A DNA stretch of 38,195 bases, from positions 1-38,195 of the forward strand of contig JAFSXN010000023.1 in assembly GCA_017444015.1 (NCBI GenBank), in the 5' to 3' direction. This stretch comes from Lachnospiraceae bacterium (GTDB lineage: Bacteria; Bacillota; Clostridia; Lachnospirales; Lachnospiraceae). A program made the position numbers and the translations under genes. Position 1 is the stretch's first letter. Every line of letters starts with the position of its first letter. Under the pieces are notes generated by a model that had not been told where the DNA came from, did not search any database, and was given only the letters and a program-made list of their open reading frames with translations. Below are positions 1 to 8,094 of this stretch, one piece after another.

Positions 1-266
1 CGACGGCGGACAGGCTTTATAGGCTTGTAATCGTCCTTGTAACGCCACGCAAGGTACTGCATGAAGTCACGGTAATCCCAGGGTTCTACATGAAGAATCA
101 GCGGGAGCTTATCCACTTTAAACTTCTGATATTTCGGAGAGTGAGAGTCATCAAAAGCCCACTGCTTGAGAGGGATGTACTTGCAGATAAAGTCAATCAG
201 CCAGATATTTTGCTGATATAGTTGTTGAATTAACTGAAGTAAATAAAGTATAATGTCCATGAGCAT
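1..266 (-). CDS. Transposase-like protein, N-terminal part (runs off window)
   Basis: A minus-strand reading frame starts at an ATG at 266 after an AAAGGCGG ribosome site and stays open for 88 codons to the window edge, so only the N-terminus is visible. The visible part has a hydrophobic, Leu/Ile/Gln-rich start (residues 1-30) followed by a charged linker with SHSPKYQKF, VEPWDYRDF and KPVRR. This resembles, from memory, the N-terminus of a family of integrase-core (DDE) transposases common in Lachnospiraceae; the catalytic domain itself is outside the window. An extended -10 promoter and a short inverted repeat lie upstream, as expected at one end of an insertion sequence. The function is an inference from the N-terminus and context. 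It could also be a hypothetical protein unrelated to transposition. Confidence 0.5.
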   Translation of the reverse strand, partial: MLMDIILYLLQLIQQLYQQNIWLIDFICKYIPLKQWAFDDSHSPKYQKFKVDKLPLILHVEPWDYRDFMQYLAWRYKDDYKPIKPVRR

Positions 267-302
267 TAACCGCCTTTCAGGTTTGTTGTTTTGGTCAACG
301 AC

Positions 303-311
303 ATTATACCA
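303..311 (-). promoter_or_regulatory. Extended -10 promoter element of the transposase gene
   Basis: On the minus strand this reads TGGTATAAT, a perfect TATAAT with the TGn extension, 37 bp before the transposase ATG. No good -35 hexamer is present at 17 bp, which is common with extended -10 promoters. Transcription would run leftwards into the partial transposase. Confidence 0.45.
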
Positions 312-376
312 AAAAGGGAGGTCAATGCTCTTTTTTTGCAATCTCCCAGAAATACAAGGGTTAGGTACTAAAAACG

Positions 377-397
377 GGTAGTAAACTTGACACTACC
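377..397. repeat. Short perfect inverted repeat, possible terminus of the insertion sequence
   Basis: GGTAGT (377-382) and ACTACC (392-397) form a perfect 6-bp inverted repeat around AAACTTGAC. Sequence compatible with the downstream cyclase reading frame begins immediately after it. That suggests, but does not prove, that the mobile element ends near 397. The other end and any target-site duplication are outside the window. Confidence 0.35.
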
Positions 398-421
398 GGC
401 AATCAATCCTACCGGGAATTT

Positions 422-1978
422 ATGAAAAAGAGGTTTCCAGGAGTTTCCGAGCGGACAAAGGTCCGCTTTGACAAGTTAACAAGCGGTCCGGGCTCCGTAT
501 TTATGAAGGCGGTCAGCCAATGCGGAAAGGACGGCAGGAGAGCCTTTTTCAACGAAAGTCTGGAAGACGGTACCATGGTTCAGCTGATGGTCCGTCGGAT
601 CGCGATAAACCCCATCACCGGAGTCAAGGCCTTTGCGGTCGTCATCCTGGGCATCGGGGATAAGGACGCGCAGACCGGTCTTACCTATAATTCCGTGGCG
701 CGGGCTCTTTCAGTAGATTACATAAATTTATATTATGTTAACATAAAGAACGACAGATTTATTGAATACAGCTCCGACTCTGCCGATGGGAATCTGGTGG
801 TAGAGCGGCATGGGGAGGACTTTTTCAACGCAAGCAAGCAGGATGCCCAGATCTATATCTTTGAAGACGACAGAGAGGCTTTTCTGGAATCCTTTGTGAA
901 GACGAGGATCATAAAGGCTATCGACGAGCACGAGGCCTTTACCATGACCTACCGGCTCCTGATCAGAGACGTGCCCGTTTATGTCAATATGAAGGTCGTC
1001 CGTACGGATAAGGATCATATCCTGATCGGCGTGAATAACGTCGATGCCCAGATGAAGCATCAGGAGACGTTAGAGCGGGTCAAGGAGGAGCGGATCACCT
1101 ATTCCCGGATCACAGCGCTGTCCGGGGACTTTATCGCGATCTATACGGTGGATCCCGAAACCGACCACTATATCGAATACAGCGCTACGAGAGATTATGA
1201 GGGTCTGGGGCTTGCGAAGGAGGGAGAGGATTTCTTTAAAGAGTCCCGAAGGGAGGGCGCTCGGACCATCTTCCTGGAAGATCTGGATATGTTCCAGTCC
1301 ACCTTTGTAAAGGAGAATGTTATAAAGCAGATCGAAAAAAACGGTCTCTTTATCATGAACTACCGCCTGGTACTGGACGGCGAGCCGAATTATGTCTGTC
1401 TGAAGGCCGCTATGATCCAGGAAAAGGACGGGCCGCAGCTGATCGTCGGTGTGACCAATATCGACGCGCAGGTCAAGAGAGATCAGGAGTACGCCAGAAA
1501 TCTCTCCATGGCAAGGATCAAGGCCAATATTGACGAGCTGACCGGAGTCAGGAACAAACACGCCTATGTCGATGCGGAAAGTCAGCTGAACCTGCTGATC
1601 GATGAGGGCAGGATCCCGCCCTTTGCGATCATTGTCTGCGATGTCAACGGGTTAAAGGAGGTCAACGATACGAAAGGCCATCAGGCGGGGGATGTCTTTT
1701 TGCAGCAGGGCTGTGAGATGATCTGTAATATTTTCCTGCACAGTCCGGTCTTTCGGGTCGGGGGCGATGAGTTCGCCGTCGTCGCCCAGGGCAGGGATTA
1801 CAAGAACCTTGATGCGCTGTTTGCGCGCCTCGAGGAAAAGAATCAGGAGCATCTTGCCGCCGGAGAGGTCGTAGTCGCCGCGGGAATGGCGCGGTACGAC
1901 AGAGAGCGGAGCGTAGCTGCTGTTTTTGAGCGGGCGGACAGCCTGATGTATGAGAACAAAAGACGGCTGAAGGCGTAA
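422..1978 (+). CDS. Diguanylate cyclase with tandem PAS-like sensor domains, probably 5'-truncated
   Basis: A 518-residue protein that probably makes cyclic di-GMP from two GTP. The GGDEF domain spans about residues 365-515 and has an intact GGDEF motif at 447-451. The inhibitory I-site is absent: the RxxD position reads FLHS, so product inhibition is unlikely. Two homologous sensor repeats precede it (about 90-215 and 225-355), each with an IEYS segment, an EGEDFF or GEDFF segment, and an endpoint I(G)VxNxDAQ. Residues 1-80 look like the second half of a third such domain. No membrane segment or convincing ribosome site is visible, and the frame stays open upstream back to the edge of the putative insertion sequence. 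The native start and N-terminus were therefore probably lost to insertion, and the ATG at 422 is only the first available start. A TTG- or GTG-initiated or fused product cannot be excluded. Confidence 0.85.
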   Translation: MKKRFPGVSERTKVRFDKLTSGPGSVFMKAVSQCGKDGRRAFFNESLEDGTMVQLMVRRIAINPITGVKAFAVVILGIGDKDAQTGLTYNSVARALSVDYINLYYVNIKNDRFIEYSSDSADGNLVVERHGEDFFNASKQDAQIYIFEDDREAFLESFVKTRIIKAIDEHEAFTMTYRLLIRDVPVYVNMKVVRTDKDHILIGVNNVDAQMKHQETLERVKEERITYSRITALSGDFIAIYTVDPETDHYIEYSATRDYEGLGLAKEGEDFFKESRREGARTIFLEDLDMFQSTFVKENVIKQIEKNGLFIMNYRLVLDGEPNYVCLKAAMIQEKDGPQLIVGVTNIDAQVKRDQEYARNLSMARIKANIDELTGVRNKHAYVDAESQLNLLIDEGRIPPFAIIVCDVNGLKEVNDTKGHQAGDVFLQQGCEMICNIFLHSPVFRVGGDEFAVVAQGRDYKNLDALFARLEEKNQEHLAAGEVVVAAGMARYDRERSVAAVFERADSLMYENKRRLKA

Positions 1979-1999
1979 TAAGAAGGCGTAAAATAGTCG

Positions 2000-2028
2000 T
2001 TGCGTTTATGTACTTTTTGAGGTACAAT
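2000..2028 (+). promoter_or_regulatory. Sigma-A-type promoter for the polysaccharide regulatory operon
   Basis: TTGCGT (2000-2005) and TACAAT (2023-2028) are separated by exactly 17 bp, just after the cyclase stop. This is the best promoter ahead of the coiled-coil gene and the cps genes. It would start transcription near 2035, giving a leader of roughly 105 nt. Confidence 0.55.
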
Positions 2029-2038
2029 TAAGGTACTG

Positions 2039-2058
2039 ACGGAAAGGTATTTTTCCGT
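2039..2058 (+). promoter_or_regulatory. Hairpin at the start of the operon leader
   Basis: ACGGAAA (2039-2045) and TTTCCGT (2052-2058) form a perfect 7-bp stem with a 6-nt loop, a few bases after the predicted transcription start. There is no U-tract after it, so it is not a typical terminator. It may stabilise the mRNA or be part of a leader structure. Confidence 0.3.
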
Positions 2059-2141
2059 TGATTCATAATATACAGACAGGAAAGACCAGCGGTGGTCCAA
2101 GGAAGGATCTGAACCGTTATAGTTTACCAGGGAGGGTAATT

Positions 2142-3266
2142 ATGGGTATTTCTTTTAATGTTTCGAATGTAAACCCTTATTACAGGCAGGGTTCCTATCC
2201 AAATACGGGAAACGGCGCTCATCGGAGCCTGCCCTCCGGGGGTGCGTCCTCTTTGCTTCAGACTGTTACAGATCAGTGGAATAATTCCAATGAAAAAACC
2301 TCTGTCAGACGGGATATGCTCGACAGACTCCGAAGCCTTGATCGGATGACGGAGCAAAGCGGCCAGTCCTCTTTGTCCGCGGGGACCGTTTTTGACAGCA
2401 TGCTCTCCAAGACGGAAAAATCGGACAAGGACAGCGAAGACCTCTTAAAGACCAAATTCCACTATAATTTCAAGGAGCTTTCCGGAAAGATCCAACGCGC
2501 GAAGAATTCGACGAGCGCTGGGGAGGCTGTGCTTGCCGCAAAACGAAAGGTCCTGGAAATGAAGCGGAAGTTAGCAAGCGCCGAGGGAAATGGCGACAGC
2601 GAGGAGATCGAGCTTGCGTTAAATCACGCGAAGCAGATGGAGCTTGCCGCAAACCGGAAAAAACGCCACCTCGAACTTGAGGAAATGGCGACAACGGTTG
2701 GGAAACGGGATGAGGACAAGAACCGGATGGAGGAGGCTATGCAGGATATGAAAAACGCGATGCTTCCCCTCTGGGAAGATGAGCTGACGGACGGTCAGAC
2801 CGAGCTTATGAAGGAGCAGACCGAGATCTTTTCAGAGACGGCGCAGAGCCTCAGAGAGCAGGGAGAAGAGATCACGGACGAGATGATCGGGGAGATGGAC
2901 GCCTTTATTGAGGAGGCGACGAAGGAGCAGTCGGAAATGCTCGAGGAGCTTTCTAAGATGCTGGAAAGTCTCGAGGTCATCAACCCGCATATGAGCGAGG
3001 AGGACCTGAAGGAGTTAAAGACCAGGCACCGGACCTCGGAGGATAAGGAACTTCTGAAGGCGGATATGGAATATCTGAAAGAATACATAAAGCTGAACGA
3101 AAAGAAAGGGAGTCAGATCCTAAGCCCTGGCATGGGGCACGGGGGCTCGTCCAGCGGTTTTTCGTTTGGGGCATTTTCTGCGGGCACCGGTATGGCAATT
3201 TCCATATCGGACGGCGGGGGAGCAGCGGTATCCGTCCCGGCTGTCGCGGTAGACGTACAGGTGTAA
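2142..3266 (+). CDS. Cytoplasmic coiled-coil protein of unknown function, first gene of the cps regulatory operon
   Basis: The start at 2142 is chosen because GGGAGGG lies at the right distance before it; a longer reading from a TTG at 2058 has no such site and begins inside the leader hairpin. The 374-residue product has no signal peptide or membrane segment. Residues 1-60 are polar and low in structure, about 100-190 are Lys/Arg-rich helix, and about 195-315 are a long acidic coiled coil dominated by Glu, Met and Lys. The last 40 residues are Gly/Ser/Ala-rich and end in a run of small hydrophobic residues. I recall similar conserved but unnamed proteins in Lachnospiraceae and know no function. 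It ends 9 bp before the CpsB-like gene, so it is probably cotranscribed with the capsule regulators and may be a scaffold or a tyrosine-kinase substrate; that role is inference. Confidence 0.8.
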   Translation: MGISFNVSNVNPYYRQGSYPNTGNGAHRSLPSGGASSLLQTVTDQWNNSNEKTSVRRDMLDRLRSLDRMTEQSGQSSLSAGTVFDSMLSKTEKSDKDSEDLLKTKFHYNFKELSGKIQRAKNSTSAGEAVLAAKRKVLEMKRKLASAEGNGDSEEIELALNHAKQMELAANRKKRHLELEEMATTVGKRDEDKNRMEEAMQDMKNAMLPLWEDELTDGQTELMKEQTEIFSETAQSLREQGEEITDEMIGEMDAFIEEATKEQSEMLEELSKMLESLEVINPHMSEEDLKELKTRHRTSEDKELLKADMEYLKEYIKLNEKKGSQILSPGMGHGGSSSGFSFGAFSAGTGMAISISDGGGAAVSVPAVAVDVQV

Positions 3267-3275
3267 GGGGGCGGA

Positions 3276-4007
3276 ATGATCGATATTCACAGTCATCTGC
3301 TCTATGGGGTGGACGATGGGGCAAAAACCCCGGAGGATTCCTTAAAAATGCTTGAGCAGGCGGCAGAGCAGGAGATCACGGATATTGTTCTTACGCCGCA
3401 CTACCGAACGGGACTTTTTCCATATCCTTTGGAGGTTATTAAGGAGCGCTTTTTGGAGCTTGTTCCCCTTGCGAAAAACCTTGGGATCACCCTGCATCCG
3501 GGCTGTGAATATTTCGCGGACAGCAGGATCATAGAGCATATCACCACCGGCCGATGTTTGACGCTTAACGAAGGTGAATATATTTTACTGGAATTTGATT
3601 ATAAAACAGATTATAATAGTATCCGGAGCTTTGCGGAGTCCTGTATTTTCTGCGGTTTCTATCCTGTGATCGCCCATGCGGAGCGGTATGAGGTCTTTAT
3701 AAAGGAATTCGGGCTCCTTTCGGATTTTCGTAAAATGGGGTGCCTTGTTCAGTTAAATGCCGACAGTATCCTTGGAGTCTCCGGCGGACCTGCGAAGCGT
3801 CTTTGCAGGCGGATTCTGAAGAAGGAGCTTGCGGATATCATCGCCTCGGACTGTCACGATACCGGGGAGAGGGGAAACCGGCTGAGGGACGGGTATCTGT
3901 ATGTTGAAAAAAGATTCGGAAGCGATACGGCAAAGCGGCTGTTTGTAAAAAATCCGGCGAAGATTTTGGCTTCCGGGGAGTTTTTTGTTGGAAAATCAAC
4001 GCAATAA
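3276..4007 (+). CDS. cpsB: CpsB/YwqE-like PHP-family protein-tyrosine phosphatase
   Basis: A 243-residue protein with the PHP-domain metal signature: IDIHSH at the extreme N-terminus (metal His at 5 and 7), TPHYR near residue 42, a central CEYF segment, AHAERY near residue 137 and SDCHD near the C-terminus. This matches manganese-dependent tyrosine phosphatases of the CpsB/CapC/YwqE group (usual length about 240-255). These remove phosphate from the tyrosine cluster of the partner BY-kinase and so set exopolysaccharide chain length and export. It is preceded by AAGGGGGCGG and overlaps the next gene, as expected in a cpsBCD block. The function is highly probable from motifs and neighbours. Confidence 0.9.
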   Translation: MIDIHSHLLYGVDDGAKTPEDSLKMLEQAAEQEITDIVLTPHYRTGLFPYPLEVIKERFLELVPLAKNLGITLHPGCEYFADSRIIEHITTGRCLTLNEGEYILLEFDYKTDYNSIRSFAESCIFCGFYPVIAHAERYEVFIKEFGLLSDFRKMGCLVQLNADSILGVSGGPAKRLCRRILKKELADIIASDCHDTGERGNRLRDGYLYVEKRFGSDTAKRLFVKNPAKILASGEFFVGKSTQ

Positions 4008-4686
4008 TAACGATGTTATAGAAATCGATCTGAGAGAGCTGTTCATTGAATTTCTGGTCCACTGGAAATCCATTCTCGTTTCAGCTCTTCTTGGCGCATG
4101 TATCTGCTTCTGCATCCGGTTTTTTTTGCTGATGCCGGAGTACGAAGCGACCTCCCTCCTCTATGTATTGACGAAAAGTACGTCGATCACGAGCCTTGCG
4201 GATCTCCAGACCGGAGCGAATCTGACCCAGGACTATCTGATCGTTACAAAGGGCCGTCCGGTACTGGATCAGGTAATCCAGAACCTGAAGCTGCCGGAGA
4301 ATTATGAGGAGCTTGAGGAGATCGTCGAGGTCACAAATCCCTCCAATACGAGATTTATCGAGATCACGGTAAAGGATCAGGATCCTCTTCGGGCCAAGGC
4401 CATTACGGATGAGATCGCGGAGATTGCCGCGGCGTTTATCGCGGAGAAGATGGACCAGGATCCGCCAAGCCTTGTCCAGAGCGGTTACGCGGACGGAGAG
4501 CCGGTAAACCATGGTGTTGTATTTTATACCTGCGCGGGCTTTGTGGGGGGGATCCTCCTTGCGATGATCTGCGTAGCTCTTTCCTATATTTTTAATGATA
4601 CGATCATGTCACCGGAGGATCTGGAAAGCAAGATCGGGATCCGGGTACTTGCTTCCCTGCCGGTAGAAGAAGAGGAAATGGACTGA
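3985..4686 (+). CDS. cpsC: Polysaccharide co-polymerase / BY-kinase activator (Wzz/CpsC/YveK family)
   Basis: A 233-residue membrane protein with the Wzz architecture: short cytoplasmic N-terminus, membrane segment about 29-50, an extracellular domain of about 125 residues containing the repeated-type segment LVTKGRPVLDQVIQNL, a second membrane segment about 178-202, and a short cytoplasmic tail. In this family the tail activates the separate CpsD kinase, and the extracellular domain sets polysaccharide chain length. The start is a TTG at 3985 (or the adjacent TTG at 3988), inside the end of cpsB, with GGGGAG upstream. The 23-bp overlap implies translational coupling. It ends one base before the kinase gene. 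Confidence 0.88.
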   Translation: MLENQRNNNDVIEIDLRELFIEFLVHWKSILVSALLGACICFCIRFFLLMPEYEATSLLYVLTKSTSITSLADLQTGANLTQDYLIVTKGRPVLDQVIQNLKLPENYEELEEIVEVTNPSNTRFIEITVKDQDPLRAKAITDEIAEIAAAFIAEKMDQDPPSLVQSGYADGEPVNHGVVFYTCAGFVGGILLAMICVALSYIFNDTIMSPEDLESKIGIRVLASLPVEEEEMD

Positions 4687-4687
4687 T

Positions 4688-5425
4688 ATGCGCGAGGTCG
4701 AGTTACTATCCTTAAATAAACAGAGCAATACCATGACCGAAGCGCTCAGAGAGCTTCGAACGAATATCGGTTTCTGCGGAGACGATATCAAGACGATCCT
4801 CTTTACAAGCGCCCTCCCAAACGAGGGGAAGAGTACGGTGGTCATTGATTTCGCAAGATCCCTGGATGAATCTGGGAAAAGCGTTCTGGTGATCGATTCG
4901 GATATGAGAAAATCCGTCCTCATCGGCAGACACCGGGCAAAGGCAAAGGACGGCGAGCCGATCAAGGGGCTGTCCCATTTCCTTGCGGGTCTGAGCAAGC
5001 TGGATGAGGTCGTGTATAAGACCCAGCTGAAGCAGATGCATATCATCTTTTCGGGACCCAGGGTCTTAAATCCGACGGAGCTTCTGGAGAAAAAATATTA
5101 TTCCGGACTGATCCACGCCATCCGGGAGAAATTCGACTATGTGCTGATCGATTGCGCACCTTTGGGAGCCGCTATCGACGCTGCGGTTATCGCCAAGGAA
5201 TGTGACGGGGCCGTAATTGTTGTCGCGCAAAGTGAGGCGACGAGCAAGATGGTCTTAAATGTCAGGCGGCAGTTGGAAAACTCCGGTGTACGGATCCTTG
5301 GCGCTGTCCTCAATAAGGTCGATATGAAGAAGGCGAATTACTACGGAAAGTACTACGGCGGGTATTACGGAAAATACTACGGAAAATATTACAGCGAATA
5401 TTATAATGATGTTGACGAAGAATGA
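4688..5425 (+). CDS. cpsD: CpsD/YveL-like bacterial tyrosine kinase with a Tyr-rich tail
   Basis: A 245-residue cytoplasmic P-loop kinase. Walker A is ALPNEGKST (42-50), Walker A' is VLVIDSDMR (66-74) and Walker B is YVLIDCAPLG near 155. The last 31 residues hold the autophosphorylation cluster, a run of YY pairs separated by GK or GG, giving 14 tyrosines. These features define the CpsD/CapB/YwqD BY-kinases, which autophosphorylate when bound to a CpsC-type activator and control capsule or exopolysaccharide synthesis. Its stop overlaps the next start by ATGA. The tail at DNA level is an imprecise triplet-rich repeat and may vary in length between strains. Confidence 0.92.
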   Translation: MREVELLSLNKQSNTMTEALRELRTNIGFCGDDIKTILFTSALPNEGKSTVVIDFARSLDESGKSVLVIDSDMRKSVLIGRHRAKAKDGEPIKGLSHFLAGLSKLDEVVYKTQLKQMHIIFSGPRVLNPTELLEKKYYSGLIHAIREKFDYVLIDCAPLGAAIDAAVIAKECDGAVIVVAQSEATSKMVLNVRRQLENSGVRILGAVLNKVDMKKANYYGKYYGGYYGKYYGKYYSEYYNDVDEE

Positions 5426-6339
5426 GAAATATTAAAGCAGTTTCCATCCTGATCATATTTGAGATCGTCGTGCTGATCACGATCATGGCGATTATTATCG
5501 TAAAACAGATGGTGCCTGAAAAGGATACCGGCGTTCCCTCCTATGTACCAAAGGACACCGCCGCTGCCTTTCTGTCGGAGACGGACTCTTTTGAGCGTCC
5601 GGTGGATCTTCTGGCAGAAGAGGAGGCTTCCGCTTCCGCAGGCAGGAATCCCGGCGAGATCCCGACCTATCTTTACGGCCAGTTTTCCGATGATGTGATC
5701 GAAAAGCTACTTGCCATGTCTACGGAGCAGAAGGCCGCGCAGCTTTTGATGGCAAGTCCGGAGGAGCTGACCGGAAGCGACCTGTTTACGGAGGTGGATG
5801 AGGAGCTTGAGGAAGCGTTTGAGACGCTGCCCATTGCCGGCCTGATCTTTGGCAATGAAAACTTTGCGTCGGTCGATGATACACGAGAAGGGCTGTCGGA
5901 GATCAGTACCTGTTCTCTGAACGCGACCGGACTGCTGCCTTTTTTGGTACTCGATGACAGCGGGACTTCGATCAGTACGATGTCAAACAGCGGTTACAAT
6001 ATGTACGGGATCCCGATTGGAAGAAACGATGCCCAGGCGCTGCTTTCCCAAGCTACCGATAACGGGATGTTGCCGGTATATACGGGAGAGGTCTCCGCAT
6101 TGAGCAGCAATTCGGACTATAACCGATCCGTAGCCATTGCCTCGGTGGAAAGCGCTCAGGAGATCGCGGAATCCATCGAGGGCGGAAATATTTTCATCTA
6201 TCGTACGGAGAGTCTGAACCGGACCCTGTCGAATCTGATCGGACTGATCGACGCGGGCTATGTTTCGGAGGAAGAGCTGGATCTGGCGGCAGGTCATATC
6301 ATCTCGCTGAAACTTGTGCTTCAGGATATGCAGTATTGA
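5422..6339 (+). CDS. Membrane-anchored, degenerate GH3 (NagZ)-like domain protein
   Basis: A 305-residue protein with one N-terminal membrane segment (about 8-28), an acidic linker to about residue 90, and an extracellular domain. That domain resembles a beta-N-acetylhexosaminidase of glycoside hydrolase family 3: MSTEQKAAQLLMAS matches the usual start (eekvaQllm), LPIAGLIFG matches the GGvilF strand, LLPFLVLDDSG matches the iDqEGG strand, and EEELDLAAGHIISLK matches the final RIL-K helix. The hallmark EGG and KHFPGHG segments are not present, so it is probably not a hydrolase. It may have kept sugar binding. It overlaps the kinase gene by 4 bp and precedes an LCP ligase, which places it in polysaccharide assembly. 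The family assignment is by pattern recognition only and should be confirmed by profile search. Confidence 0.6.
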   Translation: MRNIKAVSILIIFEIVVLITIMAIIIVKQMVPEKDTGVPSYVPKDTAAAFLSETDSFERPVDLLAEEEASASAGRNPGEIPTYLYGQFSDDVIEKLLAMSTEQKAAQLLMASPEELTGSDLFTEVDEELEEAFETLPIAGLIFGNENFASVDDTREGLSEISTCSLNATGLLPFLVLDDSGTSISTMSNSGYNMYGIPIGRNDAQALLSQATDNGMLPVYTGEVSALSSNSDYNRSVAIASVESAQEIAESIEGGNIFIYRTESLNRTLSNLIGLIDAGYVSEEELDLAAGHIISLKLVLQDMQY

Positions 6340-6405
6340 TATTTCGAGGTCCTGCGTCACGTCAGCCGTACAGGTAGCTGCAGACCATAGGGAGCGATTT
6401 AACAG

Positions 6406-7461
6406 GTGGAGCGCCAAAGGAATATAAATATTAAGAGAATCATATTGATCGCGTTTCTTTTTGTCGCGGCGGCAATCAGCGCTACAGCGATCTATTTCGG
6501 TTTTTCCGGAAACCGCCCCGTTAACGCTTCGGAGGAGACGAAAGAGCAGGTTACGGAAGCACAGAGCGGTACGGAAGAGACCTATGAGGTCAGTTCTGTC
6601 CCGGAAACAGACGGGGAAAAATGGCAGGAGGGTATGGTCGCCTATAATGGAAAGATCTATAAATATAAGGATTCTGTAAAGAATTATCTCTTTATGGGAA
6701 TAGATAACGATGATATTGTAAGCGAGGCACCGGACGGTTTGAGCGGCGGCCAGTCGGATGCCATGTTCTTACTGTCTATCGACAGCAGGAATGAGAAGAT
6801 CAGCGTCATCGCCATCAACCGAAACACCATCGTTCCTGTGGATATCTATGACGAAAGCGGGACATATCTGGGACAGATGCCGCTTCAGATCTGTTTGCAG
6901 CACGGCTACGGGGACGGTATGAAGCTGTCCTGCTCCCGGAGCGTCGAAGCGGTCAAACGGCTCTTTAACAATATCCCGGTCTCCGGCTATATTTCGCTGA
7001 ACATGGGCGGGATCCCGGCCTTAAACGATGCTATCGGAGGAATCGAGCTTACGCCTGTTCAGGATGTCAGCTTTAAGGGGATCACGATAACAAGGGGAGT
7101 CCGCCTGACATTAAACGGCAGGCAGGCCTACGCCTATCTCAGGGCCAGGGATGTGGACGAATTCGGCTCCGCGGACAAACGGCTGAAGCGCCAGGTCCAG
7201 TACATAACGATCTATCTGGAAAAGCTGATGAAGGACTCTTCCAAGGCGGGGGCGGTCTATGACGCGGTTTCCGATTATATGGTAACAAGCGTAGATCTGG
7301 TCAAGCTGGTAGGCAGCGCGAAGAATATGGAATTTTCCGTAAGGGATATGATTACGATCCCCGGAAATACGATCCTAAACGGTGAGTACGAGGAATTTTA
7401 CCCGGATCCTCAGGGGTTGCAGGACATTATTATGAATGTTTTTTATGAAGAGGTTGAGTAA
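6406..7461 (+). CDS. LytR-CpsA-Psr (LCP) family cell-wall polysaccharide ligase
   Basis: A 351-residue membrane protein with an N-terminal anchor (about 11-31), an acidic extracellular linker, and an LCP domain from about residue 95 to 290. Visible family marks are NYLFMGIDN, GGQSDAMFLLSID, VIAINRNTIV (the usual R-D-T reads R-N-T), NDAIGGIEL and LNGRQAYAYLRARD followed by KRLKRQ. LCP enzymes move undecaprenyl-linked glycans to peptidoglycan, consistent with the cpsBCD genes before it. The start is a GTG at 6406; the ribosome site is weak, and 66 bp separate it from the previous gene. The Asp-to-Asn change in the RDT segment could affect metal or pyrophosphate handling. No response-regulator or DNA-binding domain is present. 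Confidence 0.88.
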   Translation: MERQRNINIKRIILIAFLFVAAAISATAIYFGFSGNRPVNASEETKEQVTEAQSGTEETYEVSSVPETDGEKWQEGMVAYNGKIYKYKDSVKNYLFMGIDNDDIVSEAPDGLSGGQSDAMFLLSIDSRNEKISVIAINRNTIVPVDIYDESGTYLGQMPLQICLQHGYGDGMKLSCSRSVEAVKRLFNNIPVSGYISLNMGGIPALNDAIGGIELTPVQDVSFKGITITRGVRLTLNGRQAYAYLRARDVDEFGSADKRLKRQVQYITIYLEKLMKDSSKAGAVYDAVSDYMVTSVDLVKLVGSAKNMEFSVRDMITIPGNTILNGEYEEFYPDPQGLQDIIMNVFYEEVE

Positions 7462-7474
7462 AAGGAGGTTAATT

Positions 7475-8056
7475 ATGAGAAGAAGATTCACAGCATTGAC
7501 AACAGGCGTTCTGCTTTCGTTAGCGCTTAGCGTTCAGGCATTCGCGGCACCGAGTCCGGATACCAGGACCGTTACCCAGACAGCAACTACGCCTTCCTCA
7601 TCCGTATGGTATACGTTAGATAACACAGAGAAGGCTCAGGTTTCCACCACGCCGATCGAAGCAGCAGCGCTTTCTGCGGGAGTGGCTCTGGATTCCACGA
7701 CCTCCAGCGGCAATCCGGTAGCTATTCTGTCCATCGCTCCCGAGGCGGCTTTTGTAGCAAACGTTAAGGCGGCGTTATTGAAGGATTCCGGAGTCAGGGG
7801 TTCCTTAAACCAGTACGGGATCGGATCGAACAGCTATATCGTAGGCGGCTCCGTTCTGACGGGCGTAAATTATACCGGAAATACTCTGGTCAATATGACG
7901 ATCGCCGGGGCTGCGTCCGGTCAGGAGATCGTTTTTCTTGTTTATCCGTTAGGAAGTAAAACTCCGATGGTCGTAAAGCCGACGAAGCTCTCGAACGGAA
8001 AGTATTCCGCGACCTTACCCATCCCCTGCAGCTGGTACGCGGTGGCGAATCGGTAA
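7475..8056 (+). CDS. Small secreted protein of unknown function
   Basis: The start at 7475 follows AAAGGAGG and is preferred over earlier in-frame codons inside the LCP gene. The 193-residue product has a classical signal peptide (MRRRF, a hydrophobic core, then QAFA as likely cleavage site near residue 23). The mature part begins with a Thr/Ser-rich stretch (about 24-60) and continues as a predicted beta-rich domain ending in CSWYAVANR. No membrane anchor, LPXTG or repeat module is visible. The gene sits 13 bp after the LCP gene and is very likely cotranscribed. It could be an extracellular partner of the polysaccharide, but I do not recognise the family. Confidence 0.8.
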   Translation: MRRRFTALTTGVLLSLALSVQAFAAPSPDTRTVTQTATTPSSSVWYTLDNTEKAQVSTTPIEAAALSAGVALDSTTSSGNPVAILSIAPEAAFVANVKAALLKDSGVRGSLNQYGIGSNSYIVGGSVLTGVNYTGNTLVNMTIAGAASGQEIVFLVYPLGSKTPMVVKPTKLSNGKYSATLPIPCSWYAVANR

Positions 8057-8060
8057 AGGA

Positions 8061-8087
8061 CTTCAAATCAGACCCTTCAAATCAGAC
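8061..8087 (+). repeat. Two tandem copies of a 13-bp sequence with 14-bp period
   Basis: CTTCAAATCAGAC occurs at 8061-8073 and again at 8075-8087, directly before the loaP-like gene. The duplication is exact. It may be replication slippage or a two-site binding element; nothing in the sequence decides which. Confidence 0.55.
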
Positions 8088-8094
8088 ACAGAAA

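Noticed and set aside
2980..3324. Long minus-strand frames opposite the coiled-coil and cps genes
   Set aside because: Shadows of strongly biased coding sequence on the plus strand; no start signals or protein features.
5340..5405. Microsatellite-like repeat at the kinase end
   Set aside because: It is the Tyr-rich autophosphorylation tail typical of CpsD proteins, so it is explained by function.
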